From the NCBI GenBank assembly GCA_017482005.1, contig JAFUOI010000003.1:247633-311632 (forward strand): a stretch of DNA of 64,000 bases, read 5' to 3'. The position numbers and the translations under genes were made by a program. Positions 53,893 to 62,771 of this stretch are shown here, in pieces; position 1 is the stretch's first letter, and every line of letters begins with the position of its first letter. Source of the stretch: Lachnospiraceae bacterium (GTDB lineage: Bacteria; Bacillota_A; Clostridia; Lachnospirales; Lachnospiraceae). The notes below the pieces were generated by a model, which saw nothing but the letters and a program-made list of their open reading frames with translations, was not told where the DNA came from and made no database searches.

Positions 53893-53946
53893 TTGACAAA
53901 TGACTTTCGTTGTACTATTGTATTATTGTATTACACCAATAGTACA
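53893..53946 (+). promoter_or_regulatory. Promoter with 10-base inverted repeat for the ABC efflux operon
   Basis: TTGACA (53893-53898), 17 bases, TATTGT (53916-53921). TGTACTATTG (53911-53920) and CAATAGTACA (53937-53946) form a perfect inverted repeat 16 bases apart that starts within the spacer and covers the -10 and transcript start; an ATTGTATT direct repeat lies inside. This is well placed for a repressor, whose gene is not in the neighbourhood. Confidence 0.65.
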
Positions 53947-53982
53947 GCGGAAGTTTTTTATTAATAATAGAAAGGGGACAAT

Positions 53983-54675
53983 ATGAGTGCTTTAGTGGAA
54001 ATCCGGGATATGAGCAAGATTTATAATCCCGGTGAAAACGAAGTGAGGGCTTTAGACCATGTGAGTCTGACGATTGAAAAAGGGGAATTTGTAGCAATCA
54101 TCGGACAGTCGGGTTCCGGAAAATCTACCCTTATGAATATGATAGGTTGTCTGGATGTTCCGACGGAGGGGACTTACATATTAAATGGTCAGGATGTTTC
54201 GCGGTTAAAGGATGATGAACTTTCCGATATTCGAAACCGAGAGATTGGGTTTATCTTTCAGGGATTTAATCTGATTCCCAATCTGACGGCGAGAGAAAAT
54301 GTAGAACTTCCTCTTATATACAGGGGAGTATCGCAAAAGGAACGCCATGATTTGTCAGAACGTGCACTGTCAATTGTAGGACTTGAGCATCGTATGAATC
54401 ACAGACCTTCTGAGATGTCGGGAGGACAGCAGCAGAGAGTTGCCATTGCAAGGGCTATCGCCCAGGCGCCGCCGGTGATTCTGGCAGACGAACCGACAGG
54501 TAACCTTGATTCGGCTTCCAGCAAAGAGATTATCAATGTTCTCAAAGAGTTGCATGAAGATGGAAGAACGGTGATTTTAATTACTCATGACAATGATATT
54601 GCTGCGCAGGCGAAACGCGTTGTGCGCATTATGGACGGAAAAGTGGAAAGGGATTATGAAAATGGAAGAGAATAA
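53983..54675 (+). CDS. ABC transporter ATP-binding protein (MacB/LolD type)
   Basis: A 230-residue ATPase of the MacB/LolD class. Walker A is GQSGSGKST near 41, Q-loop [16 protein letters not shown] near 90, signature [14 protein letters not shown] near 143, Walker [13 protein letters not shown] near 165 and the switch His in LITHDN near 198. The N-terminal [21 protein letters not shown] (seen in parts) is typical. It powers the export complex with the two genes downstream, a membrane-fusion protein and a MacB-like permease. It is the first gene of the operon, and its end overlaps the next start by 14 bases. Confidence 0.93.
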   Translation: MSALVEIRDMSKIYNPGENEVRALDHVSLTIEKGEFVAIIGQSGSGKSTLMNMIGCLDVPTEGTYILNGQDVSRLKDDELSDIRNREIGFIFQGFNLIPNLTARENVELPLIYRGVSQKERHDLSERALSIVGLEHRMNHRPSEMSGGQQQRVAIARAIAQAPPVILADEPTGNLDSASSKEIINVLKELHEDGRTVILITHDNDIAAQAKRVVRIMDGKVERDYENGRE

Positions 54676-56185
54676 AAAATTAGAACAGCCGGCAGAGTTT
54701 CCGGAAATTGATTTAAAGATTGACGATAAGACAAAGAAAAAGAAGAAAATAAAACCTTGGATTATCTTTACGATTCTTGCATCAGTGGTGATTGTGGTTC
54801 TCGCAATTGTTATGGTTGCCAAAATGTCGGAGGCAATGATGGGAATGGGAACTCCGGTTGAAGTGACGGAAGCGTTGAAAGGAAGCATAGCGCAGACGGT
54901 TGAGACATCAGGTACGGTTTCTTCTGAGGAGACGAAGACATATTTTGCGGATGTGACGGCAAAGATTGATGCCTTGGAAGTATCCCAGGGACAATATGTA
55001 AAACGCGGAGATGTTTTACTTACTTATAACACGGAAGAGCTTGAAAAAATGATGGAGAAAGCTGAGCTTGAGACCAAGATCAGTACATATGGTGCGGATG
55101 CTGCAATCACAGGGATTAACCATGCCCAGCAGAAAGCGGCGGAAGCAGCAGTAAATTATGAAGATGCAAAAAAATACGTGGCACATTACAAAGAGTGTGT
55201 CGGAACAATAAAGGCGCAGCTTAAGGAAGCAAATGATTTAGCTACGAAGCAGGCGGAGTTTGCAGCACAGATGGAAAAACTCGGAAAGGCTCTTAAGAGC
55301 AATCCGGATGATAAGGCGTCGGCAAAGGCGTTGAAAAAGGCTGAAAAAGAATACAATGATGTGACCAAAAAATTAAAGAAATATGATATGGGGGCTCTGA
55401 AAGAAGCGCTGGAGATTTGCAGCGGAGACCTTGCGGCATACGAGGCTCTTGAGAAAGAATACGAACTTGCCAAGGAGAGTGATCCGGCCGCTTCTTTAAA
55501 TAAGGCCCAGCAGGTGGCAATGAAAGAGTCTGCCCAGCTTGTAAAAGGCGATGCAGAAGAGCAGCTTGCAATGGCGCGCGAAGGCGTAAAAGCAGATTTT
55601 AACGGTATTGTGAGTGAAGTTGCGGCAGTGGAAGGCCAGACGGTAGCGGAAGGTATCCAGTTGTTTACAATCCACAATGCCGAAAAGGTGAAAGTGACGT
55701 TGTCCGTGACAAAGTATGATATGAAAAAACTTGCAGAAGGTCAGACGGCTGTCGTGGAGATTAATGACAGAGAGTATGCGGGAAGTGTCAGCAATATCAG
55801 TCATATTGCAACGACAAATGCATCGGGTGCTTCGGTTGTAAGTGTTGATATCCATATTGAAAATCCGGATGAATACATTATTTTGGGAATGGAAGCAAAG
55901 GTTTCCGTTCAGACAGCTGAGGAGAATGATATTCTTGTGATTCCGAGTGCCAGCGTAAATTACTCCAGCGATGGTATTTTCTGCTATGTGCTTGCGGACG
56001 GAATTATTGAAAAAAGAGAGATTGAGACAGGTATCAGTGATGATGAATATATTCAGATCCTTTCCGGTTTATCAGAAGGGGACAAAGTTGTAACAAATGT
56101 AACCGGAATGATTGAGGAAGGAATGCCTGCGACGGAAATGCCTGCGGCGTCTGCAGAGAATGATGCAGACAAAACGGAAGAGTAA
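54662..56185 (+). CDS. HlyD/MacA-like periplasmic-adaptor-type efflux subunit
   Basis: A 507-residue protein starting at ATG 54662 with AAAGGG nine bases upstream; an ATG two codons earlier is also possible. A Lys-rich cytosolic head (1-38) and membrane anchor (39-62) precede a first half-barrel (VEVTEALKGSIAQTVETSGTV), a lipoyl-like part interrupted by a long coiled-coil hairpin (about 135-310, rich in Ala/Glu/Lys), then the second half (DFNGIVSEVAAVEGQTV) and a beta barrel with DILVIPSASV. Together with MacB-like partners it exports peptides, antibiotics or lipids across the single membrane. The substrate is unknown. Confidence 0.88.
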   Translation: MEENKKLEQPAEFPEIDLKIDDKTKKKKKIKPWIIFTILASVVIVVLAIVMVAKMSEAMMGMGTPVEVTEALKGSIAQTVETSGTVSSEETKTYFADVTAKIDALEVSQGQYVKRGDVLLTYNTEELEKMMEKAELETKISTYGADAAITGINHAQQKAAEAAVNYEDAKKYVAHYKECVGTIKAQLKEANDLATKQAEFAAQMEKLGKALKSNPDDKASAKALKKAEKEYNDVTKKLKKYDMGALKEALEICSGDLAAYEALEKEYELAKESDPAASLNKAQQVAMKESAQLVKGDAEEQLAMAREGVKADFNGIVSEVAAVEGQTVAEGIQLFTIHNAEKVKVTLSVTKYDMKKLAEGQTAVVEINDREYAGSVSNISHIATTNASGASVVSVDIHIENPDEYIILGMEAKVSVQTAEENDILVIPSASVNYSSDGIFCYVLADGIIEKREIETGISDDEYIQILSGLSEGDKVVTNVTGMIEEGMPATEMPAASAENDADKTEE

Positions 56186-56201
56186 TCTCAGGGGGAAGAA
56201 T

Positions 56202-57434
56202 ATGACACAGTTTTTAGAGTATGTAAAAATGGCTCTTATGAATATAAAGAGCAACAAAGGGCGTTCTCTTCTGACTATGCTTGGTATTATTATCGGTATT
56301 TCCTCTGTGATCATGGTAATCTCTATCGGTAACGGAGTGTCTTCACAGATCAACGAGGAACTCAACAAAATTGCCGGCGGACAATTATATTTCTATTCCG
56401 GCAGTATGATGGGTGAAGTGGTGGAGGAAACCGTCCGGTTTACGGTTGAAGATTTTGAGGATATTGAAGAGAAAATTGAACATGTAAAGGGTGTCAGTCC
56501 GAGTTATCAGACATATGGCAGTGCGAGAAGCCGGAAGGGTGAGTTTACTGCTTATGTTTACGGTGGAACGGTAGCCCAGCAATATATATATACGGAACCG
56601 ATTATAAAAGGAAGATATTTTAATAAAGCGGATTATGAATCGGCCAATCGGGTTTGTGTAATCCGTGAAAGCAGTGCAATTGCTTTGTTCGGAACAACCG
56701 ATGTAATCGGAGAGAGTTTTGAGACAATGGTAGATGGCCTGTCGGTAGAATGTACAATCATCGGTATCCGTGAAGATAACGCGTCAAGCGCTCTGGGCGG
56801 TCTGCTTATGTATTACGATGAGGTGGAAATGGAGATTCCGCTTACAACAATGGGATCCGCCTTTGGATATTATGTTGAGGATTTTAGCAGTTTCTATGTA
56901 TTTACAGACGGTCCGAAGTATGCTACGGATGTGGCGTCGGCCATTATGAGATTTCTTCGTTCAAAGTATCGTCTGTCGGTTGATTCCAATGCAATCCAGA
57001 TGCAGGACTTCAACGATTCGATGAAGAGTATTACACAGGTGATTGATTTGATTACGGTATTCGTTGTGTTTGTCGCTGCAATTTCGCTTCTGGTAGGCGG
57101 TATCGGTGTTATGAATATCATGCTTGTTTCCGTGACAGAGCGTACGCGTGAAATCGGTATACGAAAAGCTCTGGGGGCACGGACCAATTCGATTATGCTT
57201 CAGTTCCTGGCGGAGTCGGCGATCATTACGCTTCTCGGAGGAATTATCGGAATATTGCTTGGAGTTTTAGGAGCGAATCTGGTGTGCGGACTGATGGGAT
57301 TTGTTGCAAAGGTGACGGTTGGTACGGTTCTTGTTACAACACTGTTTTCGACCGGTGTCGGCCTGTTTTTCGGAATATATCCGGCAAGAAAGGCGGCAAA
57401 GATGAGTCCGATCGAAGCGCTCAGACACGATTAA
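56202..57434 (+). CDS. MacB-like ABC transporter permease
   Basis: A 410-residue permease with a first membrane helix near 20-45 after KMALMNIKSNKGRSLLTMLGI, a large extracytoplasmic MacB-type domain (about 50-275), and three further helices (about 285-315, 335-365, 375-400). SVTERTREIGIRKALGA near 320 is the coupling-helix FtsX motif, and the C terminus PARKAAKMSPIEALRHD is characteristic. The start at 56202 has GGGGGAAG upstream. It ends the operon, before a terminator at 57449-57478. Confidence 0.92.
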   Translation: MTQFLEYVKMALMNIKSNKGRSLLTMLGIIIGISSVIMVISIGNGVSSQINEELNKIAGGQLYFYSGSMMGEVVEETVRFTVEDFEDIEEKIEHVKGVSPSYQTYGSARSRKGEFTAYVYGGTVAQQYIYTEPIIKGRYFNKADYESANRVCVIRESSAIALFGTTDVIGESFETMVDGLSVECTIIGIREDNASSALGGLLMYYDEVEMEIPLTTMGSAFGYYVEDFSSFYVFTDGPKYATDVASAIMRFLRSKYRLSVDSNAIQMQDFNDSMKSITQVIDLITVFVVFVAAISLLVGGIGVMNIMLVSVTERTREIGIRKALGARTNSIMLQFLAESAIITLLGGIIGILLGVLGANLVCGLMGFVAKVTVGTVLVTTLFSTGVGLFFGIYPARKAAKMSPIEALRHD

Positions 57435-57448
57435 TAAAATTTTCATAT

Positions 57449-57478
57449 AAAGTGCAGGCGTTATCGCTTGCACTTTTT
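57449..57478 (+). terminator. Intrinsic terminator of the ABC efflux operon
   Basis: AAAGTGCAGGCG pairs with CGCTTGCACTTT around TTAT (one G-T), followed by a T-run. Confidence 0.8.
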
Positions 57479-57542
57479 CTTTGTGTATAATATGATAATT
57501 CATTATGAAGGAAAAATTGCAAAATGAAATGGAGGAATCCTG

Positions 57543-58106
57543 ATGGAGCAGGAAAATAGGATGGAGGAAATTACAACAGAAAGCACAGAAGAGTGCAAAC
57601 AGGAAGTTGTATTGAATCCGGAAGATGTTATATATGAAGTGGATGTACACATGACGGCTTCTGTCTTGTACGATTATATGCTGCGTCATACTTATATGAG
57701 TCTGACAGGACCCATTGCCACATTGCTGGGAGCAATGTGTATCTGGTTTTTTTCAAAAGGGGCAAGTGTGATATATCTTTTTGCAGGGATTGTGATTATT
57801 TTATATCTCCCGTGGAACCTTTTTTTAAATGCCAAACGGCAGGCGCTTACGAACGAAGCGTTCAAAAAGCCTCTTCATTATTCTTTTACTGCGGAAGGGA
57901 TTTATGTTTCGCAGGACGGAAGAACAGAGATGCAGCGATGGGAAAATATGCATAAGGCCGTATCGACGGGTAAGAGCGTAATTGTATATACATCCAAAGT
58001 AAATGCATCCATCTTCCCGAGAAAGGATCTCGGAAATGATGTTCCTGCGCTCTTGCAGATTCTTTGCAGATATATGGATCCGAAGAAAGTGAAGTTCAAA
58101 CAATAG
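57543..58106 (+). CDS. YcxB-like family membrane protein
   Basis: A 187-residue protein. An acidic polar N terminus (1-30) precedes IYEVDVHMTASVLYDYML, two adjacent membrane helices (about 60-80 and 82-100, with a NAKRQ turn) and a C-terminal beta domain with YSFTAEGIYVSQDGRTEMQRWENMHK (in parts SFTAEGIYV, QRWENM) and IFPRKDL near 160. This is the YcxB-like C-terminal pattern. Function unknown. The stop overlaps the promoter of tsaE. Confidence 0.75.
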   Translation: MEQENRMEEITTESTEECKQEVVLNPEDVIYEVDVHMTASVLYDYMLRHTYMSLTGPIATLLGAMCIWFFSKGASVIYLFAGIVIILYLPWNLFLNAKRQALTNEAFKKPLHYSFTAEGIYVSQDGRTEMQRWENMHKAVSTGKSVIVYTSKVNASIFPRKDLGNDVPALLQILCRYMDPKKVKFKQ

Positions 58107-58134
58107 TGACACTTTTTTCGGTTTGTGTTAAAAT
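58106..58134 (+). promoter_or_regulatory. Sigma-A promoter for the tsaE-tsaB-rimI operon
   Basis: GTGACA (58106-58111), 17 bases, TAAAAT (58129-58134). The -35 begins on the last base of the preceding stop codon. Confidence 0.6.
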
Positions 58135-58146
58135 AAGGTGATGTGC

Positions 58147-58575
58147 ATGAAATATGAAACAAGAAGTGAGCAGGAGACATTTGCTCTCGGAGAAAAAATA
58201 GGAAACGGGGCGGAGCCGGGTGATATATTTGCGTTGCTCGGTGATCTCGGTGTGGGTAAAACGGTATTTACCAAAGGACTGGCGAAGGGGCTCGGAATCG
58301 AAGAGCATATAAGCAGTCCTACCTTTACCATTTTGCAGGTTTATGATGAGGGGAGACTTCCGCTCTATCATTTTGATGTATACAGAATCGGTGATCCGGA
58401 AGAGATGGATGAAATCGGATACGAAGATTGCTTTTTCGGTCAGGGAGTTAGTCTTGTGGAATGGGCAAACCTGATAGAGGATCTGATGCCGCCGCAGACG
58501 AAGTGGATCAGAATCGAAAAGGATTTGGCAGAAGGGTTCGATTTCAGAAAGATCACAATAAAAGAAGGCAGATAA
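58147..58575 (+). CDS. tsaE: tRNA threonylcarbamoyladenosine biosynthesis ATPase TsaE
   Basis: A 142-residue P-loop protein required with TsaB and TsaD for N6-threonylcarbamoyladenosine on ANN-decoding tRNAs. Features are Walker A LLGDLGVGKT near 32-41, SSPTFTILQVY near 59, YHFDVYRI near 75 and VEWANLIEDLMP near 105. The ATG at 58147 has AAGGTG six bases upstream; two earlier starts (GTG 58138, ATG 58141) overlap this site. tsaB begins one base after its stop. Confidence 0.93.
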   Translation: MKYETRSEQETFALGEKIGNGAEPGDIFALLGDLGVGKTVFTKGLAKGLGIEEHISSPTFTILQVYDEGRLPLYHFDVYRIGDPEEMDEIGYEDCFFGQGVSLVEWANLIEDLMPPQTKWIRIEKDLAEGFDFRKITIKEGR

Positions 58576-58576
58576 T

Positions 58577-59302
58577 ATGAAAATTGCAGCAATAGACAGT
58601 TCGGGACTCGTGGCCAGCGTTGCGATTCTCGACGGTGAGACAATTCTTGCGACATACAGTGTAAATTATAAAAAGACACATTCGCAGACGCTTTTGCCGA
58701 TGCTTTCCGAAATTACGCAGATGACGGAGTTTGAAATGAGCTCTCTTGATGCGATTGCGGTTGCAAAAGGTCCGGGATCATTTACAGGACTTCGTATCGG
58801 TTCGGCGACTGCAAAAGGGCTTGGGCAGGCACTGAATAAACCAATCATTGAAGTTCCGACGCTGGATGCGATGGCATATCAGCTTTACGGAGTGGAGCGT
58901 GTTATATGTCCGATGATGGATGCAAGACGTGGCCAGGTGTACACAGGATTGTACCGGTTTGAGCGTCGCGCGGGCAAGACGGAGTTTTGCGTTTTGGAAC
59001 AGCAATGTGCGACGGCAGTAGAAAATATAATTCAGAAAATCAATAAAATCGGATGTCCGGTCATATATTTGGGAGACGGCGTTCCGGTTCATAGAACTGT
59101 GTTGACAGAACGGACAGAGGTGGATTTTGAGTTTGCGCCTGCGTGCTGTAACAGACAGGACGCGACAGCCCTTGCGTCACTTGCGCAAGTGTATTATGAA
59201 CGGGGAGAGGTAGTATCCGCAGCGGCGCATCGCCCGGATTATCTGAGATTGTCACAGGCAGAGCGGGAGCGTCTCGAAAAAGAAGGAAAGAATCATGATT
59301 GA
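58577..59302 (+). CDS. tsaB: tRNA threonylcarbamoyladenosine biosynthesis protein TsaB
   Basis: A 241-residue actin-like-fold protein, the non-catalytic partner that scaffolds TsaD and TsaE. AIDSSGLVASVAIL is the N-terminal strand, HSQTLLPML near 35, AVAKGPGSFTGLRIGSATAK near 60 (cited as GPGSFTGLRIG) and MMDARRGQVYTGLY near 115. Length is typical. It starts one base after tsaE and overlaps rimI by 8 bases, forming a tightly coupled operon. Confidence 0.94.
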   Translation: MKIAAIDSSGLVASVAILDGETILATYSVNYKKTHSQTLLPMLSEITQMTEFEMSSLDAIAVAKGPGSFTGLRIGSATAKGLGQALNKPIIEVPTLDAMAYQLYGVERVICPMMDARRGQVYTGLYRFERRAGKTEFCVLEQQCATAVENIIQKINKIGCPVIYLGDGVPVHRTVLTERTEVDFEFAPACCNRQDATALASLAQVYYERGEVVSAAAHRPDYLRLSQAERERLEKEGKNHD

Positions 59303-59729
59303 TATCCGCATGATGCGCAAAGAGGATGTTCCGAAGGTTGCGTTAATGGAAAGTGAATATTTTTCCGAACCTTGGAGTGAGGGGGCATTTTCGGATGCGT
59401 TGGATAAAAGCCGGTACTTATATATGGTAGCAGAGGAGTCGGGGGATATCGTCGGATATTGTGGTTTGTATCAGGTGTTGGATGAAGGGAACATTACCCA
59501 GGTTGCTGTCCGTAAAGATATGCGTGGCAGAGGAGTCGGCCGGAAACTTTTGCAGGATTTCATGCAAAAAGGCTGTGAGAAGGGAATTGTTGCATATACA
59601 TTGGAAGTGAGAGTTTCCAATCAGAATGCAATCCGATTGTATGAGGTCTGCGGGTTTGAAACGGAGTGTGTAAGGAAAGATTTTTATGCATGCCCGACAG
59701 AAGATGCATATATTATGTGGAAGCGTTAG
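59295..59729 (+). CDS. rimI: Ribosomal protein S18-alanine N-acetyltransferase
   Basis: A 144-residue GNAT-fold enzyme. IRMMRKEDVPKVALME is the N-terminal strand-helix, EPWSEGAFSDAL near 23 is typical of RimI, and the acetyl-CoA loop is VAVRKDMRGRGVGRKLLQDF near 70 (RGRGVG), followed by TLEVRVSNQNAIRLYE near 103 and the C-terminal YMWKR-type end. It acetylates S18 or related N termini. In many Firmicutes rimI sits between tsaB and tsaD, as nearly here. Confidence 0.92.
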   Translation: MIDIRMMRKEDVPKVALMESEYFSEPWSEGAFSDALDKSRYLYMVAEESGDIVGYCGLYQVLDEGNITQVAVRKDMRGRGVGRKLLQDFMQKGCEKGIVAYTLEVRVSNQNAIRLYEVCGFETECVRKDFYACPTEDAYIMWKR

Positions 59730-59741
59730 CCAAGGCTAACA
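59726..59741. other. Perfect palindrome at the end of rimI
   Basis: GTTAGCC and GGCTAAC flank AA, with the arm covering the rimI stop codon. No T-run follows, so termination is doubtful. The 108-base gap to the next gene contains nothing else that I can name. Confidence 0.5.
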
Positions 59742-59837
59742 TTAATTACCACTAGCCATAGAGACAGATGCTGATGTACGTTATATTTGAGTTGTTTTAT
59801 CGGGGGCTGAAAGCGCTTAAGTATAGGAGGAAAACAA

Positions 59838-60080
59838 ATGAAGATATATGATGAGCATCAGGTGTTGCAGCAGATGGTCTGCAATCGTTGTGAAAAGAAG
59901 TTGTTTGTGGATAACGGACTTTTAAAAGATTCGGCGTATGAAGGAAGTCAGACGTTCGGATATTTTTCAAAAAGAGACGGTGTAACCCACCGGTTTGATC
60001 TTTGCGAGGAATGTTACGAGGAGTGGATTCGGATGTTCCGGATTCCGGTTTCGGAGACAGAAAATGCGGAGATTATTTAA
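59838..60080 (+). CDS. Small zinc-ribbon-like hypothetical protein
   Basis: An 80-residue protein with two CxxC pairs, CNRC at 15-18 and CEEC near 63-66, in the arrangement of a zinc ribbon, around a central segment with DGVTHRFDLCEECYEEWI. It is probably a structural-zinc protein; the ligand and function are unknown. AGGAGG precedes the ATG. It is placed between rimI and rnz within the tRNA-modification block, but a role there is only context. Confidence 0.7.
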   Translation: MKIYDEHQVLQQMVCNRCEKKLFVDNGLLKDSAYEGSQTFGYFSKRDGVTHRFDLCEECYEEWIRMFRIPVSETENAEII

Positions 60081-60124
60081 AAAGCGGTCTGTCGGCCGCA
60101 AATAACAGAAACAGAGGAACTGAA

Positions 60125-61036
60125 ATGATAGATGTTTGTTTGCTCGGAACCGGCGGAATGATGCCTCTTCCGTATCGCTATCTGACATCCATGATGGCGA
60201 GATATAACGGCAAAAGCATATTGATCGACTGTGGAGAAGGAACACAGATTGCGATGAAGGAAAAGGGATGGAGCCCGAAGCCGATTGATGTAATCTGTTT
60301 TACACATTACCATGCGGACCATATCAGCGGACTTCCGGGAATGCTTCTTACCATGGGAAATGCAGAGAGAACGCAGCCGCTTTTGATGATTGGGCCTAAA
60401 GGTCTTGAAAGAGTCGTAGGTGCCCTTCGGGTCATTGCACCGGAGCTTCCTTTTGAGATTAAATTTCATGAATTGAGCGAGCCGTTTGAGCAGATAGATA
60501 TGGGTGATTACCGTTTGGAGGCATTTCGTGTCAATCACAATGTGATTTGTTACGGCTACAATATGATTGTTGACAGGGCAGGAAAATTTCAGGTCGACAA
60601 AGCGAAACAGCTGGGACTTCCGGTGCAGTGCTGGAATCCGCTGCAAAAGGGAAATGATGTTGAGTTCGAGGGGAAAATATATACACCGGACATGGTTATG
60701 GGATCGGCGCGAAAAGGATTAAAGCTGACTTACTGCACAGATACCAGACCGACCAAATCCATTGAGGAAAATGCGGCCGGAGCAGATTTGTTTATCTGCG
60801 AAGGTATGTATGGTGAAGAAGATAAACAGCAGAAGGCGCGCGAGCATAAGCATATGACGTTTTATGAGGCGGCTCAAATCGCCAAGGCGGCACAAGTAAA
60901 ACAGATGTGGCTGACGCATTACAGCCCTTCTCTTCCGTGGCCGGATCAATATCTGCCGCAGGTGAGGAAAATATTTGCCGCGTCATTGACGGCAAAGGAC
61001 GGACAGACAACAGAACTTGATTTTGAAGATGAATAA
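60125..61036 (+). CDS. rnz: Ribonuclease Z
   Basis: A 303-residue metallo-beta-lactamase-fold nuclease that removes tRNA 3' trailers. Zinc motif II is THYHADHISGLPG near 60, with the N-terminal LLGTGGMMPLPYR, the loop NHNVICYGY near 138 and YCTDTRPTKS near 205 (motif IV Asp), EHKHMTFYEAA near 240 and WLTHYSPS near 262 (motif V His). Length suits the short RNase Z form. The start at 60125 has AGAGG eight bases upstream; a longer frame overlaps the previous gene. Its substrates include the tRNAs encoded at the end of this window, which lack an encoded CCA. Confidence 0.92.
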   Translation: MIDVCLLGTGGMMPLPYRYLTSMMARYNGKSILIDCGEGTQIAMKEKGWSPKPIDVICFTHYHADHISGLPGMLLTMGNAERTQPLLMIGPKGLERVVGALRVIAPELPFEIKFHELSEPFEQIDMGDYRLEAFRVNHNVICYGYNMIVDRAGKFQVDKAKQLGLPVQCWNPLQKGNDVEFEGKIYTPDMVMGSARKGLKLTYCTDTRPTKSIEENAAGADLFICEGMYGEEDKQQKAREHKHMTFYEAAQIAKAAQVKQMWLTHYSPSLPWPDQYLPQVRKIFAASLTAKDGQTTELDFEDE

Positions 61037-61098
61037 CAGCCGGCGTTATCCGGTAAAGGTTATGGATGAGATGAAACAGAAAGGAGGCGGTATATCGT

Positions 61099-61680
61099 AT
61101 GAAGAGGTTTTCGGGCAGTAAAGGCGTGCTTTTGTTTTTTGTGCTGATGGCACTTGTTGTCGGTTATTTTTATTACCTTTCGAATCGAAATATGCCGCAA
61201 ACGGAAGAAGCTGTTTCGGAGATAGAAGTGATGACTGCGACGCAGCAGGTTCTTGCGCGTGATCTTTCTATCAATTATCCGCCGACGCCCCGAGAGGTTG
61301 TAAAGTATTTCAGTGAGATATCACAGTGTTTTTATAACGAAGAACTTACGGAAGACGATATATATGCGCTTGGTATGAAGGCAAGAGAACTGTATGACGC
61401 GGAACTTGTGGCAAACCAAACGGAAGCAGACTATATTGATTCCTTAAAATATGATATACAGGATTTTAAAAATAAAAAAAGAACGATTGCAACTTATGAT
61501 CCTTCTTCCAGTCTTGATGTGGAGACTTTTTCGGAAGATGGTTATGAATGGGCGAGGTTGTATTGCAGGTATGGCGTAAAACAGGGTGAAATTCTTTATA
61601 ATTCCAACATGGTGTTCATTTTACGTAAAGATGAGAACGGACATTACAAAATATACGGTTGGAAATTAGTGAGAGAGTAA
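61099..61680 (+). CDS. Hypothetical membrane-anchored protein
   Basis: A 193-residue protein with one N-terminal membrane helix (about 8-27) and an extracytoplasmic domain. The domain has helices at about 60-110 ([20 protein letters not shown]) and a C-terminal strand pattern ([21 protein letters not shown]) similar to nuclear-transport-factor-2-like folds. I do not recognise the family with certainty. It is encoded 62 bases after rnz and ends 56 bases before tsaD. AAAGGAGG precedes the start by nine bases. Confidence 0.65.
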   Translation: MKRFSGSKGVLLFFVLMALVVGYFYYLSNRNMPQTEEAVSEIEVMTATQQVLARDLSINYPPTPREVVKYFSEISQCFYNEELTEDDIYALGMKARELYDAELVANQTEADYIDSLKYDIQDFKNKKRTIATYDPSSSLDVETFSEDGYEWARLYCRYGVKQGEILYNSNMVFILRKDENGHYKIYGWKLVRE

Positions 61681-61736
61681 CGGGAGTACAAAAGAATACA
61701 TCGAGACTTCCGGAAGAAGAGGAAACAAAGGGCGAT

Positions 61737-62765
61737 ATGACAGAGCAAAAAGATGTATTGATATTAGGTATAGAGAGTTCTTGTGATGAGACAGCTGCAT
61801 CGGTAGTAAAGAACGGAAGAGAGGTTTTATCCAACGTGATATCCTCGCAGATTGATCTTCATACGTTGTATGGAGGCGTGGTTCCGGAGATTGCTTCGAG
61901 AAAACATGTGGAGCGTATCAATCAGGTGATTCAGCAGGCGCTTGAAGAGGCGGAGGTTACTTTTGATGATATCACGGCGATTGCAGTAACTTATGGTCCG
62001 GGGCTTGTAGGAGCACTTTTGGTAGGGGTGGCACAGGCAAAGGCACTTGCATTTGCGCTGGGGAAGCCCCTTGTCGGTGTACATCATATAGAAGGTCATA
62101 TCAGTGCAAATTATATAGAACATAAACAGTTGGAACCGCCGTTTGCATGTCTTGTGGTTTCCGGCGGACATACACATCTTGTTGTGGTAAAAGATTACGG
62201 AGAGTATGAAATTGTCGGAAGGACATGCGATGATGCAGCAGGCGAGGCGTTTGATAAAGTGGCAAGAGCCATAGGACTGGGATATCCGGGAGGACCGAAG
62301 ATTGACCGTGTGGCAAAGGAAGGTAATCCGGAGGCGATTCGTTTCCCACGCGCCAAAGTCGGCGATAATGTATATGATTTCAGCTTCAGTGGTTTAAAGT
62401 CTGCAGTTCTCAATTATCTCAATTCATGTGAGATGAAGGGAGAGGTTGTTAATACTGCGGATGTAGCGGCTTCTTTCCAGAAGGCGGTTACGGATGTACT
62501 TGTGGATCATGCAATGCGGGCAGTAGAAGAGTATGGATTTAAAAAGTTCGCCATTGCCGGCGGAGTGGCATCGAATTCGGCGCTCAGACAGGCGTTTGAA
62601 ACAGCCTGTGCGGAAAAGGAAGTTGAGTTTTATCGTCCGTCCCCTGTGTATTGTACGGACAATGCGGCAATGATTGCGGTCGCCGGTTATTACGAATATA
62701 TAAAAGGAACGAGAAGTGATCTTACTTTGAATGCAGTCCCTAATCTGAAATTAGGAGAAAGATAA
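61737..62765 (+). CDS. tsaD: tRNA N6-adenosine threonylcarbamoyltransferase
   Basis: A 342-residue ASKHA-fold enzyme transferring the threonylcarbamoyl group to A37. The start at 61737 gives the standard [15 protein letters not shown]; the longer frame overlaps the previous gene. The iron-binding motif is [10 protein letters not shown] near 113, followed by [11 protein letters not shown] near 138, [22 protein letters not shown] near 162 (as [10 protein letters not shown] and GYPGGP), and [10 protein letters not shown] near 278 for nucleotide binding. TsaE and TsaB are 3 kb upstream, split from it by rimI, a zinc-ribbon gene, rnz and a hypothetical gene. Confidence 0.96.
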   Translation: MTEQKDVLILGIESSCDETAASVVKNGREVLSNVISSQIDLHTLYGGVVPEIASRKHVERINQVIQQALEEAEVTFDDITAIAVTYGPGLVGALLVGVAQAKALAFALGKPLVGVHHIEGHISANYIEHKQLEPPFACLVVSGGHTHLVVVKDYGEYEIVGRTCDDAAGEAFDKVARAIGLGYPGGPKIDRVAKEGNPEAIRFPRAKVGDNVYDFSFSGLKSAVLNYLNSCEMKGEVVNTADVAASFQKAVTDVLVDHAMRAVEEYGFKKFAIAGGVASNSALRQAFETACAEKEVEFYRPSPVYCTDNAAMIAVAGYYEYIKGTRSDLTLNAVPNLKLGER

Positions 62766-62771
62766 TTTGTT

